Positions 44,549-53,771 of a stretch of DNA of 64,000 bases are shown piece after piece (position 1 is the first letter of the stretch; each line of letters starts with the position of its first letter). Source of the DNA: Streptomyces cavernae. GTDB taxonomy: Bacteria; Actinomycetota; Actinomycetes; Streptomycetales; Streptomycetaceae. The notes beneath the pieces were generated by a model. It worked only from the letters and a program-made list of their open reading frames with translations. It was not told the DNA's origin and searched no databases. The DNA lies in contig NZ_RPDJ01000001.1 of the NCBI RefSeq assembly GCF_004023625.1, positions 1 through 64,000 on the forward strand, written 5' to 3'. The translations under genes were made by a program, and so were the position numbers.

Positions 44549-44926
44549 TCAGTCCGCGGCCGACCGGGACTCCACCGCCGCCAGTGCCTCCTCGACGCTG
44601 CCGACCGTCGGGACGGTGATGCTGACGCCGGTGAGGTCCAGGATCCGGCGCACGGCCGGGGTCGGGGAGATGACATGCACACTGCCCGAGTTCCCCCGTG
44701 TCTCCTGGTACACCCGCAGGACGATGTTCATGCCGGACGAGTCCATGAACGGCACGGCCGACAGATCGAGCAGGAAATGCCGGCGGCCGTGGTGCAACTG
44801 GTTCGCCAGATGGTGCTGCAGCTCTGTCGCGGTGTCGATGTCCAGATCGCCCTCGACCGTGATGAGCGCCGTGTCCTCACGGGGCAGTGTCACCTCGATC
44901 GACAGAGGGTTCTGGGCCACAGACAT
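44549..44926 (-). CDS. STAS anti-sigma-factor antagonist
   Basis: The 125-residue BldG/RsbV-type STAS protein has FMDSSGMNIVLRVY with the phosphorylatable Ser at 63/64. In its unphosphorylated form it would capture an RsbW-type anti-sigma factor. It is divergent from the sigma-factor gene next door, a natural partner set with the HATPase protein at 47.7 kb. Confidence 0.92.
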   Translation of the reverse strand: MSVAQNPLSIEVTLPREDTALITVEGDLDIDTATELQHHLANQLHHGRRHFLLDLSAVPFMDSSGMNIVLRVYQETRGNSGSVHVISPTPAVRRILDLTGVSITVPTVGSVEEALAAVESRSAAD

Positions 44927-45309
44927 GACATACCTCCAACAAGCGCTGATCCCGGTGCGCTCTGCGCTTACCCCCGAATCGAGTCGACATACAGGCGTTC
45001 ATGTGTGCCATCGGCCCTTTCCCGGTGTCGGCGGCCGTGGGAACCTGAGGTCAGCGGGCGCGGCACACGTGCGCGCACCAGGCGCAGGACCGGTGAGCGG
45101 ACGGGTTTCCGGGACCGCGTGCGGGAAGTCGCCATCGCTCGCGCACAGAGAGTTGTTTGTGCACGCAAGCGTGGGGCAAGCGGAAGTTCGTGCTTCGGAC
45201 CAGAGGCGCGTAGGCGGGAACGAACGACTGTGCTCCGGAACCCCTCGACGGGCCCGGGTGCCGTCCCCGCCACCCACCCCGAGACCACATCGTTCAGGAG
45301 CGATTCCAC
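44927..45309. other. Divergent promoter region of STAS and sigma-factor genes
   Basis: 383 bases with no gene. On the minus strand GGGGGTAAG near 44975 recalls a SigB -10 box, but no good -35 box is in place. Confidence 0.5.
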
Positions 45310-46176
45310 ATGCTCGTTGAGACGTGTGCAAGCCGTTCTGGTACGTCCCCCCGTCCCGCCGCCGACGGCAAGCGGGACCACGACGACGCCCCCGACACCG
45401 CGGGGGCCTTTGCCCGCCTGGCGGTCTTGGACGACGGACCGGAGCGAGACGCCGTACGCGACGAACTCGTCACTGCCTGGCTGCCCATGGCCCATCGCAT
45501 CGCGGGCAAGTTCCGCGATCGCGGTGAGTCGATCGAGGACCTGCGCCAGGTCGCGGCCCTGGGGCTGGTGAAGGCCATCGACCGCTTCGACCCCGAGCGG
45601 GGCGCCTTCGAGAGCTATGCCGTGCCCACCATCACGGGGGAGATCAAGCGACACTTCCGTGACCGGATGTGGGCGCTGCGGGTCCCGCGCCGCGTCCAGG
45701 ACCTGCGCAACAAGGTGCGGGTCGCGCGCCGGGAGCTCTCCCAGAGCCCGGGCAGCGGCGAGCCCACCGTCGCCGACATCGCCGCCCACACGGGGCTCAC
45801 CGAGGAGGAGGTCGGAGCGGGGCTGGAGGCGTTGGAGAGCTTCAGCACGCTGTCCCTGGACGCCGAGCTGTCGTCCGGCGACGACGGTCACAGCCTCGCG
45901 GACCGGCTCGGCGCGCCCGACTCCTCGTACGACGTCGTCGTGGACCGCGAGGCCGCGAAGGAGGGGCTGCGCCGCCTGCCCGAGCGGGAGCGCGCCATCC
46001 TCTACATGCGCTTCTTCGAGGACATGACGCAGAACCGCATCGCCGATCAGCTCGGTATCTCGCAGATGCACGTCTCGCGGCTGATCAGCCGCAGCTGTGC
46101 GCGGGTGCGCGACGAGGTGCTCGGACGACGGGAACAGCCGGGACCGTCGGACACCGCGGGGCCGCGCCCCACCTGA
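45310..46176 (+). CDS. RNA polymerase sigma factor, SigB/SigF/SigG family
   Basis: The 288-residue group 3 sigma factor has region 2 (EDLRQVAALGLVKAIDRFDP, FESYAVPTITGEIKRHFRD), region 3 (VADIAAHTGLTEEEV) and region 4 (LYMRFFEDMTQNRIADQLGI, SQMHVSRLISR). These factors run osmotic, oxidative and developmental responses in Streptomyces under RsbW/RsbV-like control. ATG at 45310 follows AGGAG. The surrounding Rsb genes make it the probable end target of the island. Confidence 0.94.
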   Translation: MLVETCASRSGTSPRPAADGKRDHDDAPDTAGAFARLAVLDDGPERDAVRDELVTAWLPMAHRIAGKFRDRGESIEDLRQVAALGLVKAIDRFDPERGAFESYAVPTITGEIKRHFRDRMWALRVPRRVQDLRNKVRVARRELSQSPGSGEPTVADIAAHTGLTEEEVGAGLEALESFSTLSLDAELSSGDDGHSLADRLGAPDSSYDVVVDREAAKEGLRRLPERERAILYMRFFEDMTQNRIADQLGISQMHVSRLISRSCARVRDEVLGRREQPGPSDTAGPRPT

Positions 46177-46321
46177 CGCCGCCTTCGCCCGAACCGCGAC
46201 CACCGACCGACCGTGACTGGCCGCCGACCGGCCGACCGCCGACTGACCACCGGCCGACTGGCGACCACCATCCGCCTGTCACAGCCGTCTCAGGCGAACA
46301 CCGATCAAGGAGTGAGAGAGA

Positions 46322-46606
46322 GTGGTGAGACACGTACTGATGCCGCATCCCGCGATCCTGCGCAAGCTCGTCGAGGAGTACGAGGCGCTGGCGGCCGAAG
46401 GAGCCGAGGACGCCAGGTCCGGGACGAGCGGGCGTGCGCAGGACCTGGCCTACACGTTATGCGTCTCGACGGGCACGCGTGAGGTCGGCCAGGCGCTGGC
46501 CGTCGCCCGCCGACAGCTCGCGGCAGCGTACGCCCCCCTGCCCACCCCTCCACCGCTGCGCACGACGGTGGCGGCCGAGGCGGGCAGGGCGTCGGCTGGG
46601 ACATAG
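46322..46606 (+). CDS. DUF5133-family protein (contains a TTA codon)
   Basis: The 94-residue actinobacterial protein starts VRHVLMPHPAILRKLVEEYE and contains AYTLCVSTGTREV, the family's typical pattern. The function is unknown. Leu in AYTLCV is encoded by TTA (46457-46459), the codon read by bldA tRNA in Streptomyces, so translation may be tied to development. GTG 46322 or 46325 with AAGGAG upstream. Confidence 0.85.
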   Translation: MVRHVLMPHPAILRKLVEEYEALAAEGAEDARSGTSGRAQDLAYTLCVSTGTREVGQALAVARRQLAAAYAPLPTPPPLRTTVAAEAGRASAGT

Positions 46607-46660
46607 AACGGGGCGCGGCGCAGCCGCTGGGTGCGCGCCGCTGCGGCGAGGTGCCGTCCC

Positions 46661-46835
46661 CGACGAGGTGCCGTGGGGTCGTGACGAGGTGCCGCATGGT
46701 CGTGACGAGGTGCCGTGGGTGGCCGGCGAGGCGCATGGTGGTGGCTCTGGGCGCATGGGTGTGTCCCGCAACGGCGGGCGGCAGTCAGTGTGTGAGTGGC
46801 CGGAGTGGCCGGAGTGGCCGGAGTGGCCAGTGGCC
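46661..46835. repeat. Two short tandem arrays
   Basis: Three units of about 22 bases around GTGACGAGGTGCCG, then four or five units of the 9-mer GAGTGGCCG. Not coding. Confidence 0.75.
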
Positions 46836-47074
46836 GGAAATGGCTGGAGTGGCCGACGTGGCGCTGTCCGCCGGCCTCCGCCCGGCGGCCCGCTCCGGGG
46901 AGCGCATGGCCGGGCGATCCCTGCGACGGGGCGCACCACCGCGCGATCGCCGGGCACCCGCGTGACCCCGTTGAGGATGGGTTCCGAGGTGTGGCACGCG
47001 TCACTTCCAGGTACGCGGTAGCCCCGCCGTACTGCGTTGCTTTGCGGAAGGTCCTGGCCAGAACTCGACTTCCG

Positions 47075-47100
47075 GAATTTCCGGCCCGGGCGGAGGGTAT
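47075..47100 (+). promoter_or_regulatory. Candidate SigB-type promoter of the PRC-barrel gene
   Basis: GAAT-N16-GGGTAT fits the SigB consensus GNNTN14-16GGGTAY exactly and lies 102 bases before the start codon. It would link this gene to the sigma factor encoded 1 kb upstream. Confidence 0.55.
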
Positions 47101-47202
47101 CTGCTGCTCTGAGCGCAGATGGCGGTATCCAAACGGGGAACCATCGGCGGACCAACGGTCGGCGCGGAACGAGTCGAGCGAGCGGGACGAAGGGGGAAGG
47201 CG

Positions 47203-47568
47203 ATGACCAGCGACAGAATGTGGTCGTACGCACCGGAGAGCGGTCACATGGACGGTCAGTCCCTGGCCGGATACACCGTCGAGGCCACCGACGGGACGAT
47301 AGGCCGGGTCGACCGGCAGGCCGACGCCTCAGGGATGCGGCATCTCATCGTGGACACCGGGATGTGGGTCTTCGGCAAGAGCGTCCTCGTACCCGTCGGC
47401 GTCGTCACCGGCATAGACGCGCAGGCGCGGAAGATCACCGTGCTGTGCAGCAAGGACGAGATCAAGGCGGCCCCTCGGTTCAAGACCGACCGGGAGACCC
47501 TCGATCCCGGTTACCTCGGCACGGTCGGCGACTACTACCGCAGCCTGCCGCCGAGGCAGCCGGCCTGA
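47203..47568 (+). CDS. PRC-barrel domain protein
   Basis: The 121-residue protein has one PRC-barrel domain (SLAGYTVEATDGTIGRVDRQ, LIVDTGMWVFGKSVLVPVG). Such proteins often occur in stress regulons and may bind RNA or protein partners. AGGGGGAAGG precedes ATG 47203. Confidence 0.85.
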   Translation: MTSDRMWSYAPESGHMDGQSLAGYTVEATDGTIGRVDRQADASGMRHLIVDTGMWVFGKSVLVPVGVVTGIDAQARKITVLCSKDEIKAAPRFKTDRETLDPGYLGTVGDYYRSLPPRQPA

Positions 47569-47664
47569 CCCGGGCCCGGGCCCCGGCCGTCATAGCGACG
47601 CAGCGACAGGGGCGTCACCCGGGGAGGACGTCACCAGGGACGGGGCGTCACCAGGGACAGGGCG

Positions 47665-48075
47665 TCACCAGGGCAGGAAGACGTGCACGTCCTTGCCGTC
47701 GTCCTGCACCACGACGCTCACCTGGTCGCACAGCGTGTGGATCAGGTGCCAGCCGATGCCGCCACCGCCCTGGTTGGGGCGGAAGGGCCGGGGCGCGGGC
47801 GGTGTGGTGCTGGTGTCGTGCAGCGTCACATGCACCCCGTCATAGGTCCGACGCATCGTCAACTCGAAGGGGCCCGGGGCGTACTGGACGGCGTTGGCGG
47901 CCAGTTCGGACACCACGAGCAGGATGTCGTCCCAGTACTCCGGCGCCCCCGGCGGCGTCGTGTCGGCCAGGGCGTCAAGGAACCCCTCTGCGGCCAGACG
48001 CGCATCGGTCACATTGCGCAGTTCGCCGTCAAAGGTCGTATGACGATCCTGGAACTCCTCAGAAGGCAGTCTCAT
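47665..48075 (-). CDS. RsbW-like ATP-binding anti-sigma protein
   Basis: The 136-residue Bergerat ATPase has LVVSELAANAVQYAPG (N-box) and GGGGIGWHLIHTLCDQVSV (G-box). It may bind the SigB/F-type factor and phosphorylate the STAS protein at 44.5 kb. ATG 48075 is chosen for a GGGAACG site; ATG 48123 would add a basic 16-residue leader. Confidence 0.83.
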   Translation of the reverse strand: MRLPSEEFQDRHTTFDGELRNVTDARLAAEGFLDALADTTPPGAPEYWDDILLVVSELAANAVQYAPGPFELTMRRTYDGVHVTLHDTSTTPPAPRPFRPNQGGGGIGWHLIHTLCDQVSVVVQDDGKDVHVFLPW

Positions 48076-48288
48076 CGTTCCCGCGCGACTCGTTCGCCGC
48101 CTCGCCTTCCCAGCCTTCTTCATGCGGACGTGGACGGCTTCACTTCTCTCGTCACCGCTGTTCCCATGTGCACTCCTTTCCGACGCGGCCGCAGCCGCAG
48201 CACAACCGCCCTTCCGACTACCCAAGGCTGTGACTGCCATGCCTCGTCGTCACCGAGGGAGGGGACCACCGGGCCGGGAACGACGCTC

Positions 48289-49152
48289 CTAGCGGGGCGC
48301 TTCGGTTGCCGCGGGACCGTGCGCCGCGGTGTAGAACACGGAGCCGCCCTGCTTCGTGCGCTCGGCACCGCCCTTGGCGACCAGGCCTTCGAGGGTGGTC
48401 CGTACGACCGTGGTCTTGACGGCGCGGTCCGGGTGGGCGCGGTCGAGCGCCGAGGCGATCTCGGCGGCGGAGCGCGGCTCGCCCTGCTCGCGCAACCGGC
48501 CGCGCACCAGCTCGACGAGCGTCGGCCGTGCGGACGCCGGGCCGCTGGTGGCGGCGGACTTCGGGACGGCGGCCCGCTTGCTCCCGGTCGTGGCCTGGGC
48601 CCTGGTGGCCGACGCCCGTTTGCTGCCGGCCCGCCCGCCTGTGGCCGACGGCCGCTTGTCCCCGGTCGTGGCCCGCCCGCCTGTGGTCCGCGTGCCCGTG
48701 GCCCGCTTGGCGTCGGACGTGCCGCGTGCGCCGGTCACCGAGGCCCGCCTGCTCCCAGGCGTGCCGCCGGTGCCCCCGGACGTGCCGCGACCACCTTTTG
48801 CCGTGGCACGCTTCCCCGGCGCCTTCGCGGCCGGTTTCTGCCCCCGCCCCGGCTCGGCCGCCCCCCGGGCCGGACGCGCCCGGGACGTCTTCCGGCCCGG
48901 CTCGGCCGAAGCCCGCCCCCGACGGCCGGCCTTCCGGCCGGGCTCGGCAGCCGCTCGGCCCGGGCCGCCCAAGGCCTGCTCCATACTCGCCAGCAGCGCT
49001 TGTTCGCGCCGCAGTTGCTCCAACTGCACCTCCAGCCCGGCCACTTCGGCGCCGATGCGCTGCTGTTCCTGTTCGTTGCGTTCGAGGTCGGCGGAGACCT
49101 GGACCGAGTACTGCGCACGCAACTGCGTTGAATCACTCTGGATGTCGGACAT
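48289..49152 (-). CDS. Coiled-coil protein with basic linker and C-terminal winged helix
   Basis: The 287-residue protein has a predicted coiled coil (about 10-62, EQEQQRIGAEVAGLEVQLEQ), a long Lys/Arg/Ala/Gly-rich histone-H1-like linker (about 65-205) and a C-terminal winged-helix domain (about 210-287, LVELVRGRLREQG, GSVFYTAAHG). It probably binds DNA as a dimer or oligomer, perhaps as a nucleoid protein. Intergenic repeats in the linker codons could vary its length. ATG at 49152. Confidence 0.75.
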   Translation of the reverse strand: MSDIQSDSTQLRAQYSVQVSADLERNEQEQQRIGAEVAGLEVQLEQLRREQALLASMEQALGGPGRAAAEPGRKAGRRGRASAEPGRKTSRARPARGAAEPGRGQKPAAKAPGKRATAKGGRGTSGGTGGTPGSRRASVTGARGTSDAKRATGTRTTGGRATTGDKRPSATGGRAGSKRASATRAQATTGSKRAAVPKSAATSGPASARPTLVELVRGRLREQGEPRSAAEIASALDRAHPDRAVKTTVVRTTLEGLVAKGGAERTKQGGSVFYTAAHGPAATEAPR

Positions 49153-49285
49153 GACACTCGCCTTTCCCCGGTGCCCGAGGTCATGCTCCGAGCGCATCGA
49201 ACTCTCGCCGCGTGGGCCACACCCGGGCGAGGCGGAACCGGGGGCCCGGCACGTGGGGCCTGCCCCGACAGGCCCTAGGCCAGCC

Positions 49286-49510
49286 CTAGGCCCTGTCGTC
49301 AAATTCCCGTCTGCCGCGCGACGCCATGCACGCTCCCCCAAGCTCTTCGAGCAGGGGGGACCCCCACTCGCCGCACCGGGCGAAAGCCCGAGTACATCCG
49401 GTACGAGGACTTCCGCCCGGCACTCCCCCAGCCTCCGGCCGGAGGGACCCCCATGACGCCGCGCGGCCCGCCCTCCGGGCGGACGACGGGAATTTGACGA
49501 CAGGACCTAG
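49286..49510. mobile_element. MITE-like element with 26-base terminal inverted repeats
   Basis: Ends 49286-49311 and 49485-49510 are inverted copies with one mismatch, reading from outside CTAGG(C/T)CCTGTCGTCAAAT. CTAG at both outer edges may be a target duplication. The inside is non-coding and holds two G-run palindromes (49330-49367, 49425-49453) of the family also seen at 1.3 kb. The right end supplies the TAG stop of the hydrolase gene. No transposase is present, so it would depend on a related IS elsewhere. Confidence 0.7.
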
Positions 49511-50325
49511 CCGGAGGCCCGGACCACTTGCGTGGCGAACCGGGTGATGTCCTGCGCGACCCGCTGCGGCTGCTCCCAGTACAGGGCGTGGCCGACGCCC
49601 GGGTAGCCGAGCAGTGTCGCGTCGAAGAGGGCGTCGAGGATCAGCTGCTGCTCGGAGCGCGGCAGGTAGGCGTCCTCCTCGCCCCAGAGCAGGAGCGTCG
49701 GTACGAGGATGCCCCGCAGGGTCGCCGCCAGATCCGTCTCGAGCAGTCCGCGCACGGACTCCCGCCACACCCGGGCGGGCACCTTGAGGTTCTCCTCGGT
49801 GATCGTCTCCAGGAAGCCGCGCCCCACCGCCCGGTGCACCATGCCGCCGAGCAGCTCCTCGACGAAGGAGCGCGGCACGGGGTCACTCAGTTCGCCCACC
49901 GACTCCCAGCGGGCGAGAAGACCGGGGCTGTCCGCGAGCGTGGCCGGGGCGCCCATCAGCACCAGCCCCGCCACCCGGTCGGGATGGCTGCCCGCGACGA
50001 TCCGCGCGGGCACTCCACCGCTCGACGCCCCCACCAGCACGGCACGCGCGACCCCCACCGCGTCGAGGAAACCCACCAGGTCGTCGGCGAAGTCGCGCGG
50101 CCGGTACCCCTGCGCGGGGCGCTCGGCGTCCCCATGACCGCGCTGGGTCGGCGCGTAGGCGTGCAGCGCGGTGGACATCTGCTTGAGCACCGGCTCGAAG
50201 CTCCACCACGAGTCCCCGATTCCATGGACGAAGACGACGGGCACCCCGCCCGGGTAGCCCGCCTCGGCGTAGGGGAGGAGCGGCCCGTTCTCCAGTTGGG
50301 CGGACTTCACCGCGATCGTGCTCAC
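49507..50325 (-). CDS. Alpha/beta hydrolase
   Basis: The 272-residue hydrolase has HGIGDSWWSF (oxyanion region), GASSGG (nucleophile Ser), GEEDAYLP (acid) and GVGHALYWEQP (His). The substrate is not predictable. GTG at 50325. The stop codon TAG lies in the terminal repeat of the MITE-like element, so the C-terminus may have been altered by its insertion. Confidence 0.87.
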   Translation of the reverse strand: MSTIAVKSAQLENGPLLPYAEAGYPGGVPVVFVHGIGDSWWSFEPVLKQMSTALHAYAPTQRGHGDAERPAQGYRPRDFADDLVGFLDAVGVARAVLVGASSGGVPARIVAGSHPDRVAGLVLMGAPATLADSPGLLARWESVGELSDPVPRSFVEELLGGMVHRAVGRGFLETITEENLKVPARVWRESVRGLLETDLAATLRGILVPTLLLWGEEDAYLPRSEQQLILDALFDATLLGYPGVGHALYWEQPQRVAQDITRFATQVVRASG

Positions 50326-50446
50326 GGCGGCCCTCCTGACTCGGCTGCCCCCGCGTCCACAGGCCCTGACGACGGGCGGGACTTCGCCTCATCGTAGCGA
50401 GGGGCGATGCGGGTTGCCCGTTGTGGGCCGGTTCTGCCCTCCGCCC

Positions 50447-52810
50447 CTACCCGCCCAGAGCTCCCCCCTGCGCACGGGCCTCGCCCCCGTCGGCCGAGGC
50501 CGGCCCGGTGCGCCCGGCGCCCGCCCGAGGTGCGCCGAGCACACGGGCGAGCCCGACCACCCCTTCGTCCAGGCGCTGCAGATGGCGCAGCACACGACGG
50601 GTGATGCTGCCGCGCGGCGGGGCCCCCGGGGCGCCGGCCTCCAGCAGTGAGGCGATGCTGGGGCCGGACTCGACCGCAGCGTCGCCGGACTCCTCACGGA
50701 CATGGGCGAGGAGCACGTCGATGTTGTGCGCCATCCGCTCTCCCACCCGCTTCAGCCGCGGGTCGGCGGCGACGGTCCTGCTGTACGGCACGAGCTCGGC
50801 CGTCGCAGCCAGCGCACGGGCGTGGTAGGCGCACGTCTCCAGCAGCGCGACGACATAGCGCGCGGTCTGCCGGCGCGCCCGCAGGGGAGTGATCGCATGC
50901 GTCAGCGGTTGCGTGGACGCCCGTAGATCGTCCAGGGCCTTGTCCAGGGCGCGCGCCTTGTCCAGCAGATCGGCCGCGGGCCCGCCGCTGAGCTGTTCCA
51001 CCGCGGCCACGCTGACCTCGCGCAGCTTCTCCAGGACCGTGGCGAGCAGTTCGTCCGTACGGCGGTCGGTGGGCACCGGCAGCACCACTGCCGCGGCGAT
51101 GATTCCGCAGACGGCGCCCAGCGCGGTCTCCTCGATACGAAGCACGAGCACCTCGACGCTGTAGGTGTCGAGCAGGGTGTACAGCAGCCCCAGCATCGCC
51201 GTGACGAAGAACGACATCAGGGCGTACGACAGCGGCGCGGTGAAGAACATCAGGAAGACGAGCAGCAGGACCAGCGCGAAGGCGGTCCAGGTGTGATTGC
51301 CGACCAGCCCGGCCAGGGCCGCTCCGGCGACCACGCCGAACACGGTGCCCAGCAGGCGGCGATAGCCCTTGACCAGGACCTCCCCGGTCGAGGCCGTGTT
51401 CAGGAAGACGACCCAACAGGTCAGCACGGCCCAGTACCAGCGCTGGGCGGACAGCAGCTCGCCCCCGAGGATGGCCAGGGCCGATCCCACGGACACCTGG
51501 ACCGCGGCGCGGGTCGTGGGCCGCCGCAGACCCGTGGCCTGGTCGTCCGCCGCGTCCTTCTCGACCTCCTCCGCCCCCGCGATGCCGACGTCCTCGGCGT
51601 CCAGCTCCTCCCGGGAACGGGCTGTTGCCGGGGTGTCGTCGGAGTCGTCCTGCGGACCGTCCAGCGCGATCCGCAGCCCCAGCACCGCCCGCGCCATCTC
51701 ACCGATCCCGCGGAAGACCTCCTGCACGGCGGGCGGGCCGGACGGCACGTTGTCCTCGTCGCGGTAGCCGAGCAGCCGGTTGCGCACATGGGCCAGTGCG
51801 GTCCCGCGCTCCCGGGAGACCGGATGCGTGACGAGCAGATGCAGCGCGCGCAGGTCGCGACGCACGGTCTTGGTGACGTCGTCCTGGGCGCGCAGCCGGG
51901 TGCCGGGCGCCGGCAGGGGCGCGTCGGGCAGATGCAGGGTGAGCGTGTCCGCCCGTTCGGAGCTGCGTGCGTTGAGCAGGAGCACGCCCAGGCGCTCGGC
52001 GGCGATCTCCGCGTCGGCGATACGGCGCTGCACCAGCGCCGCGGTCGCGGCGTCCTGCGTGCCGTCCTCCAGCCGGCCCTGGATCAGCATGGCGCTCTCG
52101 TGCAGGCGTGCCGTGCCGTGCCGCACCTCGTCGAAGGCCTTCTCCATGTTCTCCGGGTTCTCCGGCGCTGCGTCCAGCAGCTCGATCTGGGCGGCCAGCA
52201 GCTGCGCCAGACGCGTCCGGAAGGCCTTTCGGAGACGGTCCAGCACCCGCTGCGGGGTCTCCCGAACCACCGCGAAGCGCACCACCGCGCTGCACACGAA
52301 GGCGACGGCCATCACCCCGTACAACTCGGGCAGCTCCGCCGCGGTGGCGCCGACGAACAGCGAGACGAAGTACACCTGGAACCCGATCAGGCCCAGTGTG
52401 GTGCCGCGCTCGCCGAACCGGCGGCCGTAGACCGCGGCGAAGATCAGGGCGAGGAAGACCAGGTCACCCGCGACGACATGGGTGCGCAGCAGCGCCGCGA
52501 GCGACACGGCGGCCCCCGCCACGGGTAAGCCGAGCGCGAGGGTGAGGGACTGCGCGGCGCGCTTCTTCTCCCGGATACCGAAGGTCGTCACCATCGCGGT
52601 CATCGCACCGGCCACCAGGTGGGGCACCGCGGTGTCCAACAGCGCCAGGACCAGCAGGGTGAGCGCGATCGCCGCCACGGTCCGCAGCCCGGCCATGAGC
52701 CGAAGCAGCCCTGGGTCCGACGCGGCGAAGCGATCCCAGATGATCCTGGTCCGCCCCGGTCGGGCCACAGTCGTCACTCCGCCGCTCCCGATCCCGTCAT
52801 GATCCGCCAT
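50447..52810 (-). CDS. FUSC-family inner membrane protein
   Basis: The 787-residue protein has two sets of membrane helices (about residues 30-170 and 430-570) separated by a long soluble helical part, with a second soluble region at the C-terminus. The second set carries the FUSC-like pattern (WYWAVLTCWVVFLNTASTGE). Relatives export aromatic acids or amphipathic compounds. ATG 52810 after GGGAG; a longer upstream frame has no ribosome site. Confidence 0.83.
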   Translation of the reverse strand: MADHDGIGSGGVTTVARPGRTRIIWDRFAASDPGLLRLMAGLRTVAAIALTLLVLALLDTAVPHLVAGAMTAMVTTFGIREKKRAAQSLTLALGLPVAGAAVSLAALLRTHVVAGDLVFLALIFAAVYGRRFGERGTTLGLIGFQVYFVSLFVGATAAELPELYGVMAVAFVCSAVVRFAVVRETPQRVLDRLRKAFRTRLAQLLAAQIELLDAAPENPENMEKAFDEVRHGTARLHESAMLIQGRLEDGTQDAATAALVQRRIADAEIAAERLGVLLLNARSSERADTLTLHLPDAPLPAPGTRLRAQDDVTKTVRRDLRALHLLVTHPVSRERGTALAHVRNRLLGYRDEDNVPSGPPAVQEVFRGIGEMARAVLGLRIALDGPQDDSDDTPATARSREELDAEDVGIAGAEEVEKDAADDQATGLRRPTTRAAVQVSVGSALAILGGELLSAQRWYWAVLTCWVVFLNTASTGEVLVKGYRRLLGTVFGVVAGAALAGLVGNHTWTAFALVLLLVFLMFFTAPLSYALMSFFVTAMLGLLYTLLDTYSVEVLVLRIEETALGAVCGIIAAAVVLPVPTDRRTDELLATVLEKLREVSVAAVEQLSGGPAADLLDKARALDKALDDLRASTQPLTHAITPLRARRQTARYVVALLETCAYHARALAATAELVPYSRTVAADPRLKRVGERMAHNIDVLLAHVREESGDAAVESGPSIASLLEAGAPGAPPRGSITRRVLRHLQRLDEGVVGLARVLGAPRAGAGRTGPASADGGEARAQGGALGG

Positions 52811-53086
52811 GGTCCGCGCTCCCAGGATGGCATGCGACCCCCTGACACGGACACGGCACATCCGTCGCACGGTGGTCTTCGCCGGCGGCCCGGGCCGGCA
52901 CGCGGGAACGTGATGTGCAGCACGCACCCACAAACGCCCGTCGGGTCGACGGTCGGGTTCTGGCTGTCCAAGGCTTGATCGCTGATCAGGGTGCTGCCGC
53001 GGGCGGCCGAAGCGCTCTTGATCCGTTTGACAGTGCGTCGAGCGCACGGATAGGAAGCGCCTGGTTGTTGAGGTGAGAGGTGAAGC

Positions 53087-53620
53087 GTGGACGAGCCGAA
53101 CGTGCTGGGTGACTGGCAGGAGTGCGAGGGGCATGCCGGTCTGCGCGTCCGTGTCCACGGCCTGGAGCGGGCGGAGCCGCCGCGCGGCCGGGACGAGGCG
53201 GCCGCGGGACTGACGTACTTCCGCTTCCGGGTGACGGTCGAGAACCGGAGCACCCGCCGGTGCGGCGTCCACCTCGAGGACGGCCAGATCGAGGTCCGGC
53301 TCGGCACCGACGGCGAAGCCGCGTTCCTGGACTGGCGCAACTCGCAGTTCGTCGAGGGCTTCGACGTCTACCCGCTCCGGCGGGTCACCGCGGTCCTGTA
53401 CGCCGCGGGCCCGGAAGCCGCCCTGAACCGGCTGGATGTCCAGGTGCAGCCGAAGATCGATGACGACTGGGACGAGCGTTATCTGTGGGCGGGCGGGATC
53501 GGGCTGCACGAGGGCCCGATCGACACGGAGGCCCGGCCCAGCGCGGCGGGGGACAGCCTCGCCAGTCAGGTGATCCGCTTCCTGGAGCGGGAGGCGGGCC
53601 CGGGCCCGGGCGCCGGCTGA
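53087..53620 (+). CDS. Protein of unknown function
   Basis: The 177-residue acidic soluble protein contains a beta-rich segment (LTYFRFRVTVENRSTRRCGV, LEDGQIEVRLGTDG) like the immunoglobulin-like DUF4352 fold, but has no signal peptide. GTG at 53087 with GAGAGG upstream. No context clue. Confidence 0.7.
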   Translation: MDEPNVLGDWQECEGHAGLRVRVHGLERAEPPRGRDEAAAGLTYFRFRVTVENRSTRRCGVHLEDGQIEVRLGTDGEAAFLDWRNSQFVEGFDVYPLRRVTAVLYAAGPEAALNRLDVQVQPKIDDDWDERYLWAGGIGLHEGPIDTEARPSAAGDSLASQVIRFLEREAGPGPGAG

Positions 53621-53694
53621 CCGGCCCCGCTTCGATCCGACCCCCGAAACCCCGTCCCCCGTCCGCTCGTGCCCTTGCCGGTCACTGGCTGCGC

Positions 53695-53771
53695 GGTGGT
53701 GGCGGCTGCGCGGTGGTGGCGGGTGGGCGGTGGTGGCGCCGCGTCAGCGGGTGGCCGGTGGTGGCGCCTGG
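53695..53771. repeat. GGTGGTGGCG short repeats
   Basis: Five spaced copies of GGTGGTGGCG between the unknown-function gene and the chimeric pseudogene. Non-coding. Confidence 0.7.

Larger units (their letters stand above)
46607..47202. other. Non-coding region with short tandem repeats
   Basis: 596 bases. It contains GTGACGAGGTGCCG repeats (46661-46722), a run of GAGTGGCCG units (46794-46835) and a SigB-like promoter (47075-47100) for the PRC-barrel gene. No convincing gene. Confidence 0.6.

Noticed and set aside
46607..47202. Open frames across the GAGTGGCCG repeats
   Set aside because: They are products of GC-rich repeats with no ribosome site, and better explained as non-coding sequence with a promoter.
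52811..53509. An N-terminal extension of more than 200 residues on the FUSC protein
   Set aside because: ATG 52810 has a good ribosome site, and the upstream part is Arg/Pro-rich, unlike the family, and overlaps the divergent gene at 53087.
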